Shown here: positions 12,501-24,989 of the stretch, piece after piece
Layout: every line of letters begins with the position of its first letter
How positions within the stretch are numbered: the first letter of the stretch is position 1
NCBI GenBank assembly: GCA_008508345.1
Contig: QNGE01000863.1
Coordinates: forward strand, 117,121-181,120
Origin: Paragonimus westermani
Taxonomy: Eukaryota > Platyhelminthes > Trematoda > Plagiorchiida > Troglotrematidae
DNA: 64,000 nucleotides
Direction of reading: 5' to 3'
Notes under the pieces: generated by a model
Database searches by the model: none
What the model was told of the DNA's origin: nothing
What the model saw: only the letters and a program-made list of their open reading frames with translations
Position numbers and translations under genes: made by a program

Positions 12501-15500
12501 ATAAGTTTCTTGTCGTCTTTTTAATAAAGGATCCATTGTTCTTAGGTCAGTTTAACTACATTCCTGATCACAGTTAAATGTCAACTGAGAGTGAAGATTT
12601 GATAAATGATAGTCATAAATCGAATCAGGTACTCGCAGTATCATGCAAACTCAGTTGGCCGCATCTTGTCACCGATAAACCTCAAACAGGCATGGCCAGC
12701 AAGCCAGAAATAAACCAGTCAAGCTGCTTGTTTGCTTAAGTATTCAGGTGGCTATTGGTTGAATATCATACACACGTGATCATTGTACTTGAGATCAGAA
12801 AAGCTTTCGGTCAGGTTAATTTTAAAAAAAGCACCGGACTCAAATTTTGTTTGCCAACTCTTCTATCGGTGAGTATTATGGTTCGCACTGGAAATTGTAC
12901 TTTGTAACTACATATACGTCGCTAGAGGGGACCGCAGTGCAAGTATTGACCGTTACGATGAGAGCGCTGGAAATGAATTCTAGTAAGAAAGAAAGTTGGT
13001 TCTATTGTCTCCTGTAAAAATGCAATATGTGATACACTAGTTAACCTATGCATCCAATAAGTATAACATTTCACCTCAAGAACACATGTATTCCACTTTA
13101 TTAAATGGCTTCCACCGAATGATTTGGTGAATTATCGTCTGACGGAGTTTATGGGACAGTTCTTGTTGCAGTGGATTTCAGTAAAAATCTCAGTTGAGTA
13201 TTAAAGTTCTGATAGTGATAGAATTCTTGGTAGATATGTCAGTTAGGAACTGACCATCTGTAAAATGATTGGTCTTTTCTAAGGGAAGTGATTAATGGAG
13301 TTTGGGTGAGGTGTGGTATGACAAACAACGGCATGCTGAGTGATGTACTCTTCCTGCCACGAGCCCAAGTCGTAACTAAGGCCACACTATCCAAAACTGA
13401 GTGTCTTCTACGTGTGCTGTCAACTGTTTCCAAATTATAGTTAATTATGGGTTACGTTTTAATTTCCAATTAATTCGAAGTCTGTTTCTGGTCGACAGTT
13501 AAACGAAATTAGTTTGTTTCCGTCCTGTGAAGGTGAATGACCGAGAACTTACGAGCAAATTAGTAGATACAGTGTGTCTTGAAATGCGAAACCATGGACT
13601 TCCTGATTGACCGATTCCGCACTCGGGCGAACGATAAAATGAGTTTGATTGGACCATTTTAACAGCGTGTGAAATTAATCTTTTTAGGCCATTCCCAGCA
13701 TATCGTTCATTTTTATTATCTCTGAAATAAAATTATAAAACCTTCTAAATCTTCTGAATTTCACTTCTCCAAGTTTCTAGTCCACTACTTCTGTTGACAG
13801 ATCTTCATTAAGTTTCAAACGGCTTATGTTTATTTGGTAACTGTTTTGCTCCACAGAAATATGCTCGGAGCAGTTATTTTTCGCATCTGAAGCATTTTTA
13901 TAAACTAACTCGAATTCGTGTGAGCCTAACAGAAATCTCGTTGATGAACATAAGATGTTACTCCACTAATCTGTGAGTTCAAAATCAGTTTTGATGAGAG
14001 GGCCTGTAAACAGTCCTTATGGAACCACTGCAATGAGTTTTTAGACTACAAAGATAACTGTTATCTTCGGGTCACATCTTCACGTACAGAATGATCTTAT
14101 GTTACAGTTGCAATATTATACTACAACAAAGTCACCACTGTGACAAGCACAAGTTAATCGTCAAAGCGAATGAATGAATGTTTCGCCTCTTAGAGACGGT
14201 ACTACTACTTCCCTGCCTAGTTTGTAGTTGACAAATTAATGTGAACGTGTTGAGAAACATCACTTGCATTTGGAACACATTTTCACTCTTGCTTCACTGT
14301 CAACATTTTTTACTGTCAGAAAAAGCTTTCAGATGTCCTTCACATTCAACGTAGCTATCCGATTGTCATAATGTAGATAATCAGCCAACTGGTAGTATGA
14401 ACAAGTGTAAACATTACGATCAGATAAGACAGTGTTAATAAATAGAAGTAACGCCTAATAAACACACCTGTTTGTAATGGTGGTGAAATCGTACACACAT
14501 GACACTGCATTGTGAACTGTTCATTATTTGTATAAATAAATGGAAAGCTACTGAAATGAATAAAAGTGTCCGTCAACAAACACTTCCAGGGCATTTGATT
14601 CGTGCTTTTCAACGCAGTTTATTGCTGTCAACTAGATTGAAACCCCATATTTTACAGGGTGCTGGGCGGTTTCATTTCTCGCTGTTTTATTGGTCCATTG
14701 TTATCGTTTGAGTCTGCTTGCGATCATCTCTATTCATCACTGGTTATCCGATGAATTCACAACCGGAACGGAGGTGCACATGCACTTTGACCACAATGCT
14801 TTATATACAGGCTAACGAATGCGTGCACAACATTGGAGACAAAGGACTATGTGCCATTTCAGTTCTTACTAAAAATGCAGATCCTCGAAATAACTGAGGA
14901 AGGTTGTGCCAGATTTTTGCAGTCAGCTAATAACTTCCATTTGGACTTTTGGTTATACATTGGTTACCACAGAAATCCTCCCCAAGTACTGACTTGTTTT
15001 TAACCGCATAAATACAACTGACAAGGGGGGTGTTCCTAAATGATGTTCTCTCAGCTGTTTATTTGAACACTTGTCAGAGTGAGTGGCTGACTTCTGTTTT
15101 TTTTGCTCAAGAGCAACGTTTTTCAGGTTTCCTTTCAAATACCCGGATTTAAAGTACTGGTTTGGGAAGACGACGTATATAATTTATTCTAAGATGTACT
15201 GATTAGTTATACCTTCGCAATGCCATATATTGTATTCTGCCAGTCAGGTGATCAGGGAAGTCAGTTACCTCAGGTAGCATTATTCCAGAGGCATTTGGCG
15301 GTGATCATATAACCAGCATGATCAAAGTGAACATGGTCATGAGCATTATGAAATGGAATATCCCAACTCACATTTTAAAAATAGTTCTTAGAACGGAGCA
15401 GCAGACGACGCTGCTACCAGTGATCAAGTTCACTTGTTAGAAATGATTTGTTAGGACCAGTATTAAACATTGCTATGGGACAAGTTGTTTCCGGTGTGAC

Positions 15501-16916
15501 AACAAACGAAGCCTGAACTAGGAATTTATTTATTCACGAGTTTCTATTACATGTTATTTGAAAACACGACCTGGATAACAGTTAGTACTTTATGCGGTTG
15601 ACTTTTTCATATGCGCTGGCAATGGTGTATCTGCCATCTCTTTTCCAATAGTTGCTTCCGGCTGCCAACATTTTGGCGCTCAGGACTGTCGTTTAGCTTC
15701 CGGTTGTTTGGCTCGTGTCTGGTCGTTCATTATAACACCGTACACTACACAACACTGGCACAAACAGTCTATCCGAGAGAAACATCACTTCATGAATAAT
15801 GAACGTTTGATACTGAGGATATGCCAATCTGGTTGATCTCAGAAAGCACGTTTAACAGACTTTTGTGACTGGCTGTCGAACAACTTAACTGCCTTTCAGC
15901 TGACAACATAATAAATGAAAATAAACCATTAGATCGTTGTATGGAAACCATTTATAACTTTTATAGAGAGGAGTCGTTGAGGACAACACACTATTTTTCA
16001 TGAAAGTCGGAAAAGAGCAGAAAGCAGCATCATTACTTGCAAGGAACCTAGCGGTAAACAAAGTGTCAAATTAAGCATGTAATCAATAAGACGATTTCGA
16101 AAGCTAGAAAAGGAAACTAGAATACCAGACTTTGGAAAAGATTCATCAAATTCCATCCGCTTGACTGCGTGGCGTGGACTATACAGCCTTGTCAACAGAA
16201 GTAGAGGAACGAAGTGCTATGAATACAAACTATATTCTGGCGATTGAAATCCTAGTTCATATCATTGTGCCCAGTTAGTTTTAAACTTACTTCGGAAGGT
16301 GTCAGGATTAGGGTAAACCTGACCCGAAGTACACGGTTCTGCTGTCAGAATTCATTCGCCTCAAGCCGTTATTGATATATGGATCGGCAAGGAAATGAAA
16401 GAGCTCTTTGCGCGCTCACTTGGTCACAATGTCAATGAGTTTCCTTAAATACCGACCAGTTTCCTGTGTTAATTTTGAAAACGCATTGTCTAATTATATT
16501 GCCGTGGTTCTTGTCGTTCTCAGTTTGAGGGCCAATCGGAAGCGGTTTCTATTCACGTTATATGTTCACCGTATTCGTATCAGTCACTTGCGTTCATGTT
16601 TGATATGATTCCGTTAAAACGGAAGATCAATAAATGAGTTGATCAAAGGCATTTTGAAGAGTACTGACTTTCTTGGTACCTGCCTTGGAGTAGTGGGTAC
16701 TGATTTTGTTCAGTGGTTGAATAAGATGTTAACTCAGGACATTCAGGCAGATCGGACGTATCCTTCAATAAACGTTCGAGGTGATGATAAATGATGGCGT
16801 GAACCAGCTGGTGGTGCGATGCACGAGGGCCAGCATTGTTCAACCAGTTATAGCTCCAGAGATTACCAAAAATTGAACGACATCACTGAACCATGACTCA
16901 TCATTACAGGTGCCGT
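6600..16916. other. About 10 kb with no recognisable gene
   Basis: Both strands carry only short open frames (110 codons or fewer) without domains I know, and no tRNA, rRNA or CRISPR-like array. I saw no long tandem or inverted repeats. Introns or intergenic DNA are equally possible; exons shorter than about 60 codons could be missed. Confidence 0.5.
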
Positions 16917-17668
16917 GGACTGATAAGTCAGTCAATATATCAAACAACACTGACCAATAACGGCAAGCAGACAGGTCGACCAACACATATCGCTTTTCAG
17001 TATGAATAAAGCTCTGCTTTTGCGCAACAGCATATTTCGACCTCATCCCAGTCTGGCATGTATTTCATGAAGGGCCACGCAACAAACAGGTGTGGGTTGC
17101 TGACCACGACTTTCCCATTCAGAGTCCTAGTACATGAGTGTAATCCATGTTTCTTGAGGTTTATCAGAACCACCGCAATCATTTGATTTAAACCGCATTA
17201 GTTGATTCAGAACATACTGTTCGTAGACTCGCCCGTCATGAAATTAATGACCTGTCTTAACAACCGGTTGATTCTCTTCGTAGCCCCTGTCCCAAGTTAG
17301 TGACATGATTCACTTCGACCAGATTTCGAGTTTAATAGCACCCATCACAATCAAGTAAGCTGTTCAGCCAGTAGATCTCGTTACTTTTGCATAGCCTTTT
17401 CAAAATCGCAATCAGAACTCCGGCCACGCTTTCATGAGGTAACCTGGTAATCAATATATCATCAATCTCACGTTACACATGGTCGAATTATTATCGCTGG
17501 ACGCACAACCAGCTTTGCTTATAAACAATGCATAGATTGCTTGACTGTCTCGATAAGCTGCACAACTGTTGTCAATCATTTTCAGTCTATACCTCTGTGA
17601 TTAGAACTTATGAAACAAGCACAAATCTTCTGTTTTGTTAAACTTGCAAGGGAGTATTTCAACTTGAG
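16917..17668. repeat. 752-bp tandem duplication, unit 1
   Basis: First of two adjacent units that match base for base wherever I compared them, at a fixed offset of 752 bp. The junction shows a 2-bp GG microhomology. The unit holds a degenerate HH-SINE head (17330-17490). It also contains a minus-strand open frame of 61 codons (16997-17182) that is repeated without change at 17749-17934. I recognise no product in those frames. No divergence between the units means either a very recent duplication or an assembly error. Confidence 0.95.
17330..17490 (-). repeat. Degenerate HH-SINE copy inside unit 1
   Basis: On the plus strand, ACTCCGGCCACG, TTTCATGAGGTAACCTGGT and ATCTCACGTTACAC match the head of the 23.1-kb copy in order. 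On the minus strand, GGCCGGAGTTC is the remains of a B-box. Further along, ACGAGATCTACTGG is a worn trace of the hammerhead core. It is too diverged to be active. Confidence 0.55.
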
Positions 17669-18420
17669 GGACTGATAAGTCAGTCAATATATCAAACAAC
17701 ACTGACCAATAACGGCAAGCAGACAGGTCGACCAACACATATCGCTTTTCAGTATGAATAAAGCTCTGCTTTTGCGCAACAGCATATTTCGACCTCATCC
17801 CAGTCTGGCATGTATTTCATGAAGGGCCACGCAACAAACAGGTGTGGGTTGCTGACCACGACTTTCCCATTCAGAGTCCTAGTACATGAGTGTAATCCAT
17901 GTTTCTTGAGGTTTATCAGAACCACCGCAATCATTTGATTTAAACCGCATTAGTTGATTCAGAACATACTGTTCGTAGACTCGCCCGTCATGAAATTAAT
18001 GACCTGTCTTAACAACCGGTTGATTCTCTTCGTAGCCCCTGTCCCAAGTTAGTGACATGATTCACTTCGACCAGATTTCGAGTTTAATAGCACCCATCAC
18101 AATCAAGTAAGCTGTTCAGCCAGTAGATCTCGTTACTTTTGCATAGCCTTTTCAAAATCGCAATCAGAACTCCGGCCACGCTTTCATGAGGTAACCTGGT
18201 AATCAATATATCATCAATCTCACGTTACACATGGTCGAATTATTATCGCTGGACGCACAACCAGCTTTGCTTATAAACAATGCATAGATTGCTTGACTGT
18301 CTCGATAAGCTGCACAACTGTTGTCAATCATTTTCAGTCTATACCTCTGTGATTAGAACTTATGAAACAAGCACAAATCTTCTGTTTTGTTAAACTTGCA
18401 AGGGAGTATTTCAACTTGAG
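17669..18420. repeat. 752-bp tandem duplication, unit 2
   Basis: Second unit of the perfect duplication, including the repeated degenerate HH-SINE at about 18082-18242. A further HH-SINE copy begins within 40 bp of its right end. Repeated SINE sequence could have helped unequal exchange, although the 2-bp junction homology does not demand it. Confidence 0.95.
18082..18242 (-). repeat. Degenerate HH-SINE copy inside unit 2
   Basis: This is the exact repeat of the copy at 17330-17490, carried along by the 752-bp duplication. Confidence 0.55.
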
Positions 18421-18454
18421 GGCTTGGTTAATTTCAAGCTGAACAGCACTGACA

Positions 18455-18700
18455 TCGGACAATAGCCATCACAAATAGGTATACTTACTAGCCAGGATCA
18501 TTTGAAAAGAATTACTAGACTCGAGTTCCATTCCTAAAAGAGCTCGTTAGAAAAAAGAACATTTCTGCGGCGATTGAGATTTTAACTTTTAACGTGTGTT
18601 TTTATGAGACACATATGTGAAGCAGTGAACCAATGAACTCATATTAGGCAAGATCGAATCCTCTCATTCGAACACTCAACCGCATTTGCTCGTGAATGGT
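18455..18700 (-). repeat. Degenerate full-length HH-SINE
   Basis: On the minus strand, a head trace (ATATGAGTTCATTGG with a later GTCTCAT) is followed by a broken hammerhead and a worn tail. The hammerhead reads CTAACGA, then a stem-II-like GCTCTTTTAGG, then GGAACTCGAGTCTAGT. The tail begins TTCTTTTCAAATGATCCTGG. Order and spacing match the 23.1-kb copy. The catalytic boxes carry substitutions (CUGANGA to CTAACGA, GAAAC to GGAAC), so it should be inactive. Confidence 0.55.
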
Positions 18701-21479
18701 GTGTAGCTTAAATCAGCCGTAGATTCACCCATTTAACGGTATTGGCAAGTGGCATGATCGGTATTAGAGTAAACAGTGGTCATGTTTATTACTCATGTGC
18801 GAACCGTCTTCTTCAATTTATTAGTGGAAATTAACTAATTTGAACGATAGGTTCAGTCTAGTTAACTTACCAGCTATCAAGCGGAATACAGTAACATATA
18901 TACCGCTGGACTAATAAATCATTTAGCTTGTTTCACTGTCTAGCCCTTGTACTAAAATTCGATCATAAGGCTGGTTACAAGAGAAGGAGCTTCGCTCTGC
19001 CTCTTTGCAGATGTTTATGTTCGTTTTGGAGCTGATATACAAAGTAGTTAATGTCTTACAAACGCCACCTGAGCATCTTGCATCTTGGATCAGACGCACA
19101 ACATTTGTATGTTCTGCGTGAACATACGCATCCACTGCGATTACATGGAATCAAGTCATCAAGATAGTGTTTATACGCATTGTCTTGTCTGTCAAACTAC
19201 TTTCCAGCAATCGAATTTCAGTGCACAGTAGCACTGTTGGTGGAGTCGAACTTGGATTGTTCGAGAACTGGCTCCGTTATTTGGTGTATGTAAATTAGTC
19301 CACGCCTGAAACTTCTGATATATCCACGTGGATTCACAACCCACATTTTAGGGTACTTGTTACATTTTGGCATACGGTTTCTGCAGCTGGTTCAAACCTA
19401 TCAGAATTTAGACATTTTCTGAGCTGAATCTTTTTCAAATTAGATAGGTTAGTTGGTGAAACAAGCATAAACCAGAAAGCAATCAACTTTTCCGTTCGAC
19501 ATGTCGGAATAATATCTGGGTACAAAACTCGATGCGTAGTCTTTTGTGTCGGTGAAACGGTTACCGAGCTGTCATCCATATGACAACAAAGCACGGTTAG
19601 GTAATCATTCGAAAGTTTGACAGAAGACATCAGAAAGAAGCTGCAACTATGAATCGCTAAACGTAAAACGATTGTGGTTGACTTAACCAATCATTCTTTT
19701 ATGTGGCTGTCTATTCGATAACACATCAATGAGGTAATGTTGGGAAGAATGATGTCTGGCACAATGGTCCCATATCACTCACGCGAGAGGAAGTGCTTGT
19801 GACACTTATGCTATTTTGATAGCAAGCATGCGTTAAAAGTTGAATTTTATAATTGTTTTCTGATCTGATATGTCGTATTTTGAACAGTCGTGTTAAACAC
19901 ATCTGGCAATACAGCGAATTTCTGTTGGCACACAGACAGTGTCAGTTATTGGTCTGTTACATTCAGACAGCTTATAATTCAACTAAAAATTCGTAGTTTA
20001 CAGAATGTTCAAACTCCTTGCTGCTCCTTGTGGATGATTAGTAAAATTTTTACAGTCCGAAAACGTCTCATTTTCGTCATACCGACATATTCCTCGTTAT
20101 TATATGTTGTGAATGGTTTGCTGGAAAAGATGCAAGCCTGCTATGAATATACCGGTCAAACGAGAAACCACCGAAATCAGGTTAGCCTATAAAAATTCGT
20201 CGGATATGTCGTACTCACGCAAATACATACCAGCAAACAAAATTCATGTCCAACGGATTAAGGAGAATTTGATGTTATGGAATATACTTAGTTTAAGGAT
20301 AAAGGTCAGCTACTTCAGATAGGGTTACATGCTGTAACTCGTATTTTTGTGAACGTTCCCGCTAGTCAAAACAACGTCAAAATCACCGTAAACGGTATCG
20401 ACTAAATTGTCCGTTCCATGTATGTTATCTATGGGTTCTGGTTTTTGCCCATGATGTCGCAATAGAAGTACTAGATGCCTTATTGGCCCAAAAAGTTGTG
20501 TTCAGCATTATGGGTTTTGGATTCGTCATTGAAACGTTTTGCTGCACAATAATATTGAACTGTAGGATTTGAATGAACTAGATTCTTGGAGGAAATAATG
20601 GGTGAATAATGTTGTGCACCAGGTCCCGTCGGTAAAAAAACTACTGTTTTAAAGCGCCATCAGTTGATCGGTCTAAGTGAACCAGCAGTGATAAATGGAA
20701 ATCAATACAATCATCTTTCATAAGACTGTAAGCAACACAAATGAACTGCACTTGTGAAAGTAATTCCAGATTTCTGGATGGCAGTTTACAGACCATAAAA
20801 CGTTGTAGTTTCGGGTTTACTGATAACGGCGGCAAGATTACAATTAGCCGTGAGTGTCTTGATTGTCGTGATGATGTTGGCTCATCAGCTGTCAACGCGA
20901 ACATCTCTACACCAATCGAGCAGCTCAAAAGCGTAATATGATCGGTGCAACATTGTTTTACATCGTTTAGACAACTGTATTGCTATCTATAATAATACTT
21001 CTACTCAGAATAAAATCACAACTGTGTCCACAGCTCCATGCCTCTTATTCCTACTGTGTCAAGGCTAGCACTGGGCTGAAGCTAGTTCAGTGCTCGCTAT
21101 TAGTCTCACGAGTTCGATTACTACGAATCGGCTTCCCGTCGTGGGACTTCCTGTAGTCCAACAACTGAACCTGCAAGACAGTATATCCGAGATTGAAAAA
21201 TGGGCAAAGCTTCTCGAGTTGTAGTGCAGTATCGGGAAGAATGGCAAACAAGATCAGTCAGCCCTAATTTTCATTGCTGCCATACGTGACAATAGTCAGT
21301 GCTGAAGAATATTCCCTTCCCGGGGATGCCAAAAAAATTGCCGCAGGATTAGCGTGTCAAGTTGCTGTTAGAATTTATTCATGCCATCGACTTTCAGGTC
21401 ACAAAAGAAGCCGAATGCAATTCTTCAATTGAAAGACAGAGAAAGCCATACCAAGGTTACATACTGCAGTTGAATAGGT
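18701..21479. other. No firm gene; possible Gypsy gag upstream part
   Basis: The longest open frames are 118 codons (19334-19690, minus) and 100 codons (19890-20192, plus), neither recognised. About 21100-21480 on the plus strand may be the decayed N-terminal part of the Gypsy gag that follows, but I see no diagnostic motif there. Confidence 0.35.
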
Positions 21480-21850
21480 AGGCAGCTAGATGCAAATTAT
21501 GACGATTGACTGTTTGCAAACAGCACCAACGTTATCCCTCAACAAAAGATTCTTGACAGAGAAGAACTTCCATTTTCGGAGGTCTGCAATGAATGCGGGC
21601 AACATGCTGATCTGGCCGCAGCAACATCCGGAGTGTCAACAGTGCTCTTCCAACGACGATCACCCCAGGTGATTACTCGGTTTCATGCCACGCAGCAGGC
21701 TTCAGCAGTTCAACCCACCGATAGATCGTAAGACTGTTAACTGATGTCTGTCTTGCAGTGACTTACACCTCTGACCTGCTTGTTGTTTCCACAGTGCTAT
21801 GTGTCATTCTTGTAGAAGGACTGGTCACTTTCGAAACGTCTAGAGGAAAC
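21480..21850 (+). pseudogene. Ty3/Gypsy gag remnant with zinc knuckle
   Basis: Gag packages retrotransposon RNA, and its CCHC knuckles bind nucleic acid. Frame-broken plus-strand reading shows a charged helical stretch (around 21545-21660), then a knuckle at 21802-21846. In the knuckle CHSC, the RRTG spacer, H and four residues fit C-X2-C-X4-H-X4-C, but the last cysteine position is a TAG stop. Several frameshifts separate the readable parts. The call leans on protease-like and RT-like segments following in the right order at 22160 and 22400. The coding fragment is dead. LTRs were not found. Confidence 0.5.
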
Positions 21851-22159
21851 TTAAATGCCATTTCTCAGAGACACAGCAGACGACTCAAAACAATGACACT
21901 AGCTCTATCTACATATTGCAAGTCACTGGGACACAACATTCTTTTTTATAAGGACGGCTTCCAGAACGCAGCATACCTCTATTACGAACGAGGGAAGCGG
22001 TGACCCATTTATGAAAAAGGGTGCGCTTGATTCTGTATGATTAAGTAATTTCCTGAAGCCAACCAATGCACAGATTCGTGGCGTCACCGCTCACAGCCCT
22101 TTGCTGCTCGGCAAGAAGACCTTGTTGATCTAGTCGCATAGACATGCTACTGCATCTCT

Positions 22160-22690
22160 ACAGTTCTTGATTTACGCTAGATGTCCATCCGTCTTGGGCT
22201 TGTTCCTACACACGTCAACCCTTGAGTAAAACGCATTTCCGTGAACTGATCGTGCATAGTTCCATTGAGTTCGATGGGTTGACGGTGCAGCTAGAAAGAT
22301 TGCAGATTGTTGACGACCCAATCTTTCAAAAACGTTGGGAGTTGCTATACAGTTAATTGCTGGAGACGCTACGGAAAATGAAACGGGACGGCATTATTAG
22401 CCGTCGTCAAAGTTGACCTGACAGACATGCTTGCAGATCCCAATGGTCCCTGAACCCACGCCCATCAGCACCCAGGGCCGTCTGCTCCAGTGCAATTTCT
22501 TGCCCTTTGGGCCGCATGGATCTTCCGGCACTTTTCACGAGGGGTAGACAAGACGATCGATGGTCTTGTTGGGATGTTGGCGGGCAAAGACCATGCGATT
22601 ATCATCACAGCAGGATCATCAGTTTGCAAGGCTGCTGGAGAGATTTGCTGAAAAGATTATGTCAATTAAACTCCCATAGCGCGTTTCTAA
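22160..22690 (+). pseudogene. Ty3/Gypsy protease tail and reverse transcriptase remnant
   Basis: The readable plus-strand pieces fit pol of a Ty3/Gypsy element. Near 22160-22205 is a protease C-terminal-like hydrophobic segment ending PSVLGLF. At 22400-22425 is KVDLTD, the first catalytic aspartate block of RT. After a one-base shift there is LQIP and then NFLPFG (to about 22511), the conserved RT strand and turn. GTFHE follows, and a RLLERFAEK helix ends near 22670. The YxDD catalytic box is not readable. At least three frameshifts and several stops make it non-functional. The 99-codon frame at 22507-22806 is the wrong phase for most of RT. Integrase was not seen downstream. Confidence 0.65.
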
Positions 22691-23092
22691 TAGCATGGAA
22701 CCGAAATTCATCGGCATCACGAAGGCTGCAAAAAGTTGTCAACCGGATTCAAGCAAGTCGTAACTTGGCACTAATCGAACTGCAACAGTGCAAGATATCT
22801 GTTTAAAAATAAAATTGTCACAGAACAAATTGTCTCTTAAGTTTTAAGTATTAGGTTGCACAGCAAGATATCAAGTTAGTTCTCCTGTTTTCATAAATAG
22901 ACAGTCATTTCAATGTTCAAAGAATGCTGTTGCAACGCCTCAACCATTGATTAATTAGTCTGATTTTGAATCCGCGTAATTGAGATATGTCCGATCTACC
23001 ACACAAATTATCCGGAAAACGTAAAAGACATTATCATGGGAAGCAAACTGACTTTTGTGCGCGTCGTTGCATTACTGATCCACTGTCCACTA
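22691..23092. other. No recognisable feature
   Basis: AT-rich sequence between the Gypsy remnant and the HH-SINE. No integrase or LTR could be made out. Confidence 0.4.
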
Positions 23093-23400
23093 CTCTCAAG
23101 TTGTAAACCACTCACATCTGGCCGCACCCTTCGCATTCAGATAGACTTTCCAGCCAGCCTCTTTCGAAAAGAACCACTAGACTTGAGTTTCGCTCTCATT
23201 AGATCTCATTAGTAGTGCATATCCATGACACGGCCGGGATTTGAACTCCGGGCACGCTTTTTCATGAGGCAACTGTGTTGACGACTGCATCATTGACCTC
23301 ACACCAGGTACGATCCAATTATCAAATCTAAACGCTCAACAACTATCGCTTGTGAGCAGTGATCAGGTTGCCTGATCGTATCGTCAGCTGTTCGAGCTCC
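23093..23400 (-). repeat. HH-SINE, most complete single copy
   Basis: Read on the minus strand, the copy has three parts. The tRNA-like head (about 23400-23225) contains GATGCAGTCGTC, a possible A-box, and GGAGTTCAAATCCCGG, a very good B-box and T-arm. The hammerhead ribozyme lies at 23217-23175. The tail shared with the 1.5- and 36.5-kb copies runs to about 23093. This head-ribozyme-tail order is that of Sm-alpha-type SINEs of schistosomes: transcribed by RNA polymerase III and mobilised by a LINE in trans. No protein is encoded; a 78-codon frame runs across the head and is taken as chance. Confidence 0.75.
23175..23217 (-). ncRNA. Hammerhead ribozyme (HH-SINE, 23 kb)
   Basis: Stem I is CACTA paired with TAGTG. 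Box one is CTAATGA, one change (G5 to A) from CUGANGA. Stem II GATCT-AATG-AGAGC pairs except one A-G. GAAAC follows, then a short stem III and GTC at the expected cleavage site. The G5 change should abolish or cut activity. Confidence 0.65.
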
Positions 23401-24989
23401 AAAACGTCTACCATCTACCAGCAATGCTTGTATTCTTGCACAAGATAGCATTTCATTCTGTCGACAGAATATTCTTATGGGGCTCTTTGCTGAACAATTG
23501 GGTACCTGATCAGCGACATTCATACCTAAACTCATTTTACAGCTAAGCCTCCTGATTTATATAGTTTGACTGCGTATAGGATTGCGTACATTAAAGTGAG
23601 CGATGATGAAGTTTAGGAGCAAATTGTGAGGGTGGATAGTTTCTTTTTGTGTCAGTTGTGCTTAATTTATTGGCCAATCTTTTTCTCTCGCTTACTCAGC
23701 GTCTGTCGTCCCATCATTTATACGTTTTTTGAGGGTTGCTTTATAGTAACACACAAGTTGAGTTGCCTATAGTTTGTTTCTGGGGATAGGCCAGGGAAAG
23801 TAATTTGGCGACAGGTTTGACCATTATCTCTCATATACATTTATCCAGATCGGGCAACAAAAAGATTATGAAGTTGCCTGAAACTTGAGAAAATCACAAA
23901 TGCAAGCTGAAGCCAGCAGAGGGGAGCTTACTCTGTCAAGTTTAGTTGTCCTTTTTGAGTATTACGTTACATACTTTCCTCAGGAAAAGTTTAGAACACA
24001 AAAACCACACTGAATTAATCATCAGCAGCAAAAGGTGGAATCGCGTGCAGTGTGAAGTTAAGAAGTTTTTTGTGTTTTTTTAACCGTCTTCTGGTTTTGC
24101 ACGCATTCTACTGACATTTGAGAGTTTGCATTCTGTTATGCAGTCGGTCTCCGTCTACTTCCATGTATAGCATTACTGATGATATTATAAACGATTTTGT
24201 TGAATTCCCCGACGATAATGCAATAGTGAGCGTTTCAATAGGTTGAGCGCATCTACTTAAAATGTATATTTTTAGTTGTAATAAATTTAGCTACACGAAG
24301 TATTCAGATGTGTTATCATAACAAAGATATACGATCCTTAAAGATTATAGTGACAGCCACCTAATTCCCAACGTTTAGACCGTACCACAGCGATTTGATG
24401 TAGCAACGAGAGTTTGAGTCTCTTGGTAAGAAATTTCTCGAAAAGGTCGTTGGTGAATTGTGAGCATGAATTTAAGTTTCGTAATAGAGTTTTTTCAGGA
24501 AAGAATTGTCACTGTTGTCAGAATACTGTTGTTGTTAACACAAAATTTGTTTGGTTTGAATGCAGTACATCCGAAGTGCTTGCGAAAAGCGGACAGATTA
24601 TCACTAAAAACTTCACTGGTTCATTAGCGACAAGCATAGCTATAACTGTTGTTGTCATGTCCTAACGTTCTACTGTTTCAGGGTCCGTCCATTAAATGTT
24701 GAAGGACCGCAAACCCAAGTTCAATTTTAGGACGTGCATGACCACGTCAACGATGTTCTTCTCAGCGTGAGACAGTGAAACGAGTTGGGCCTAAGCTCGT
24801 AAACACCGTCAGACAGAGAAAGGCTCGAGTAATACAGTTTGGCTGATTCTTGTCTATATCGACGAAACATAGAAATCGCTGATCAAAGTAGATTAATTCG
24901 GATTCTCAACAAACCTTAAATAACTCCATTTTGTGAATGTTGTGTTGAAATTGACCGAAAATTAAGCTCAACGTAAGTTACTTATTAAT
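23401..24989. other. No recognisable gene
   Basis: Short open frames only (up to 83 codons), with no known domain or repeat. Confidence 0.5.

Noticed and set aside
20113..20200. Possible GIY-YIG start (YEYTGQTRN in the 100-codon plus frame)
   Set aside because: No PLE linker before it and no conserved blocks after it; one short motif is not enough.
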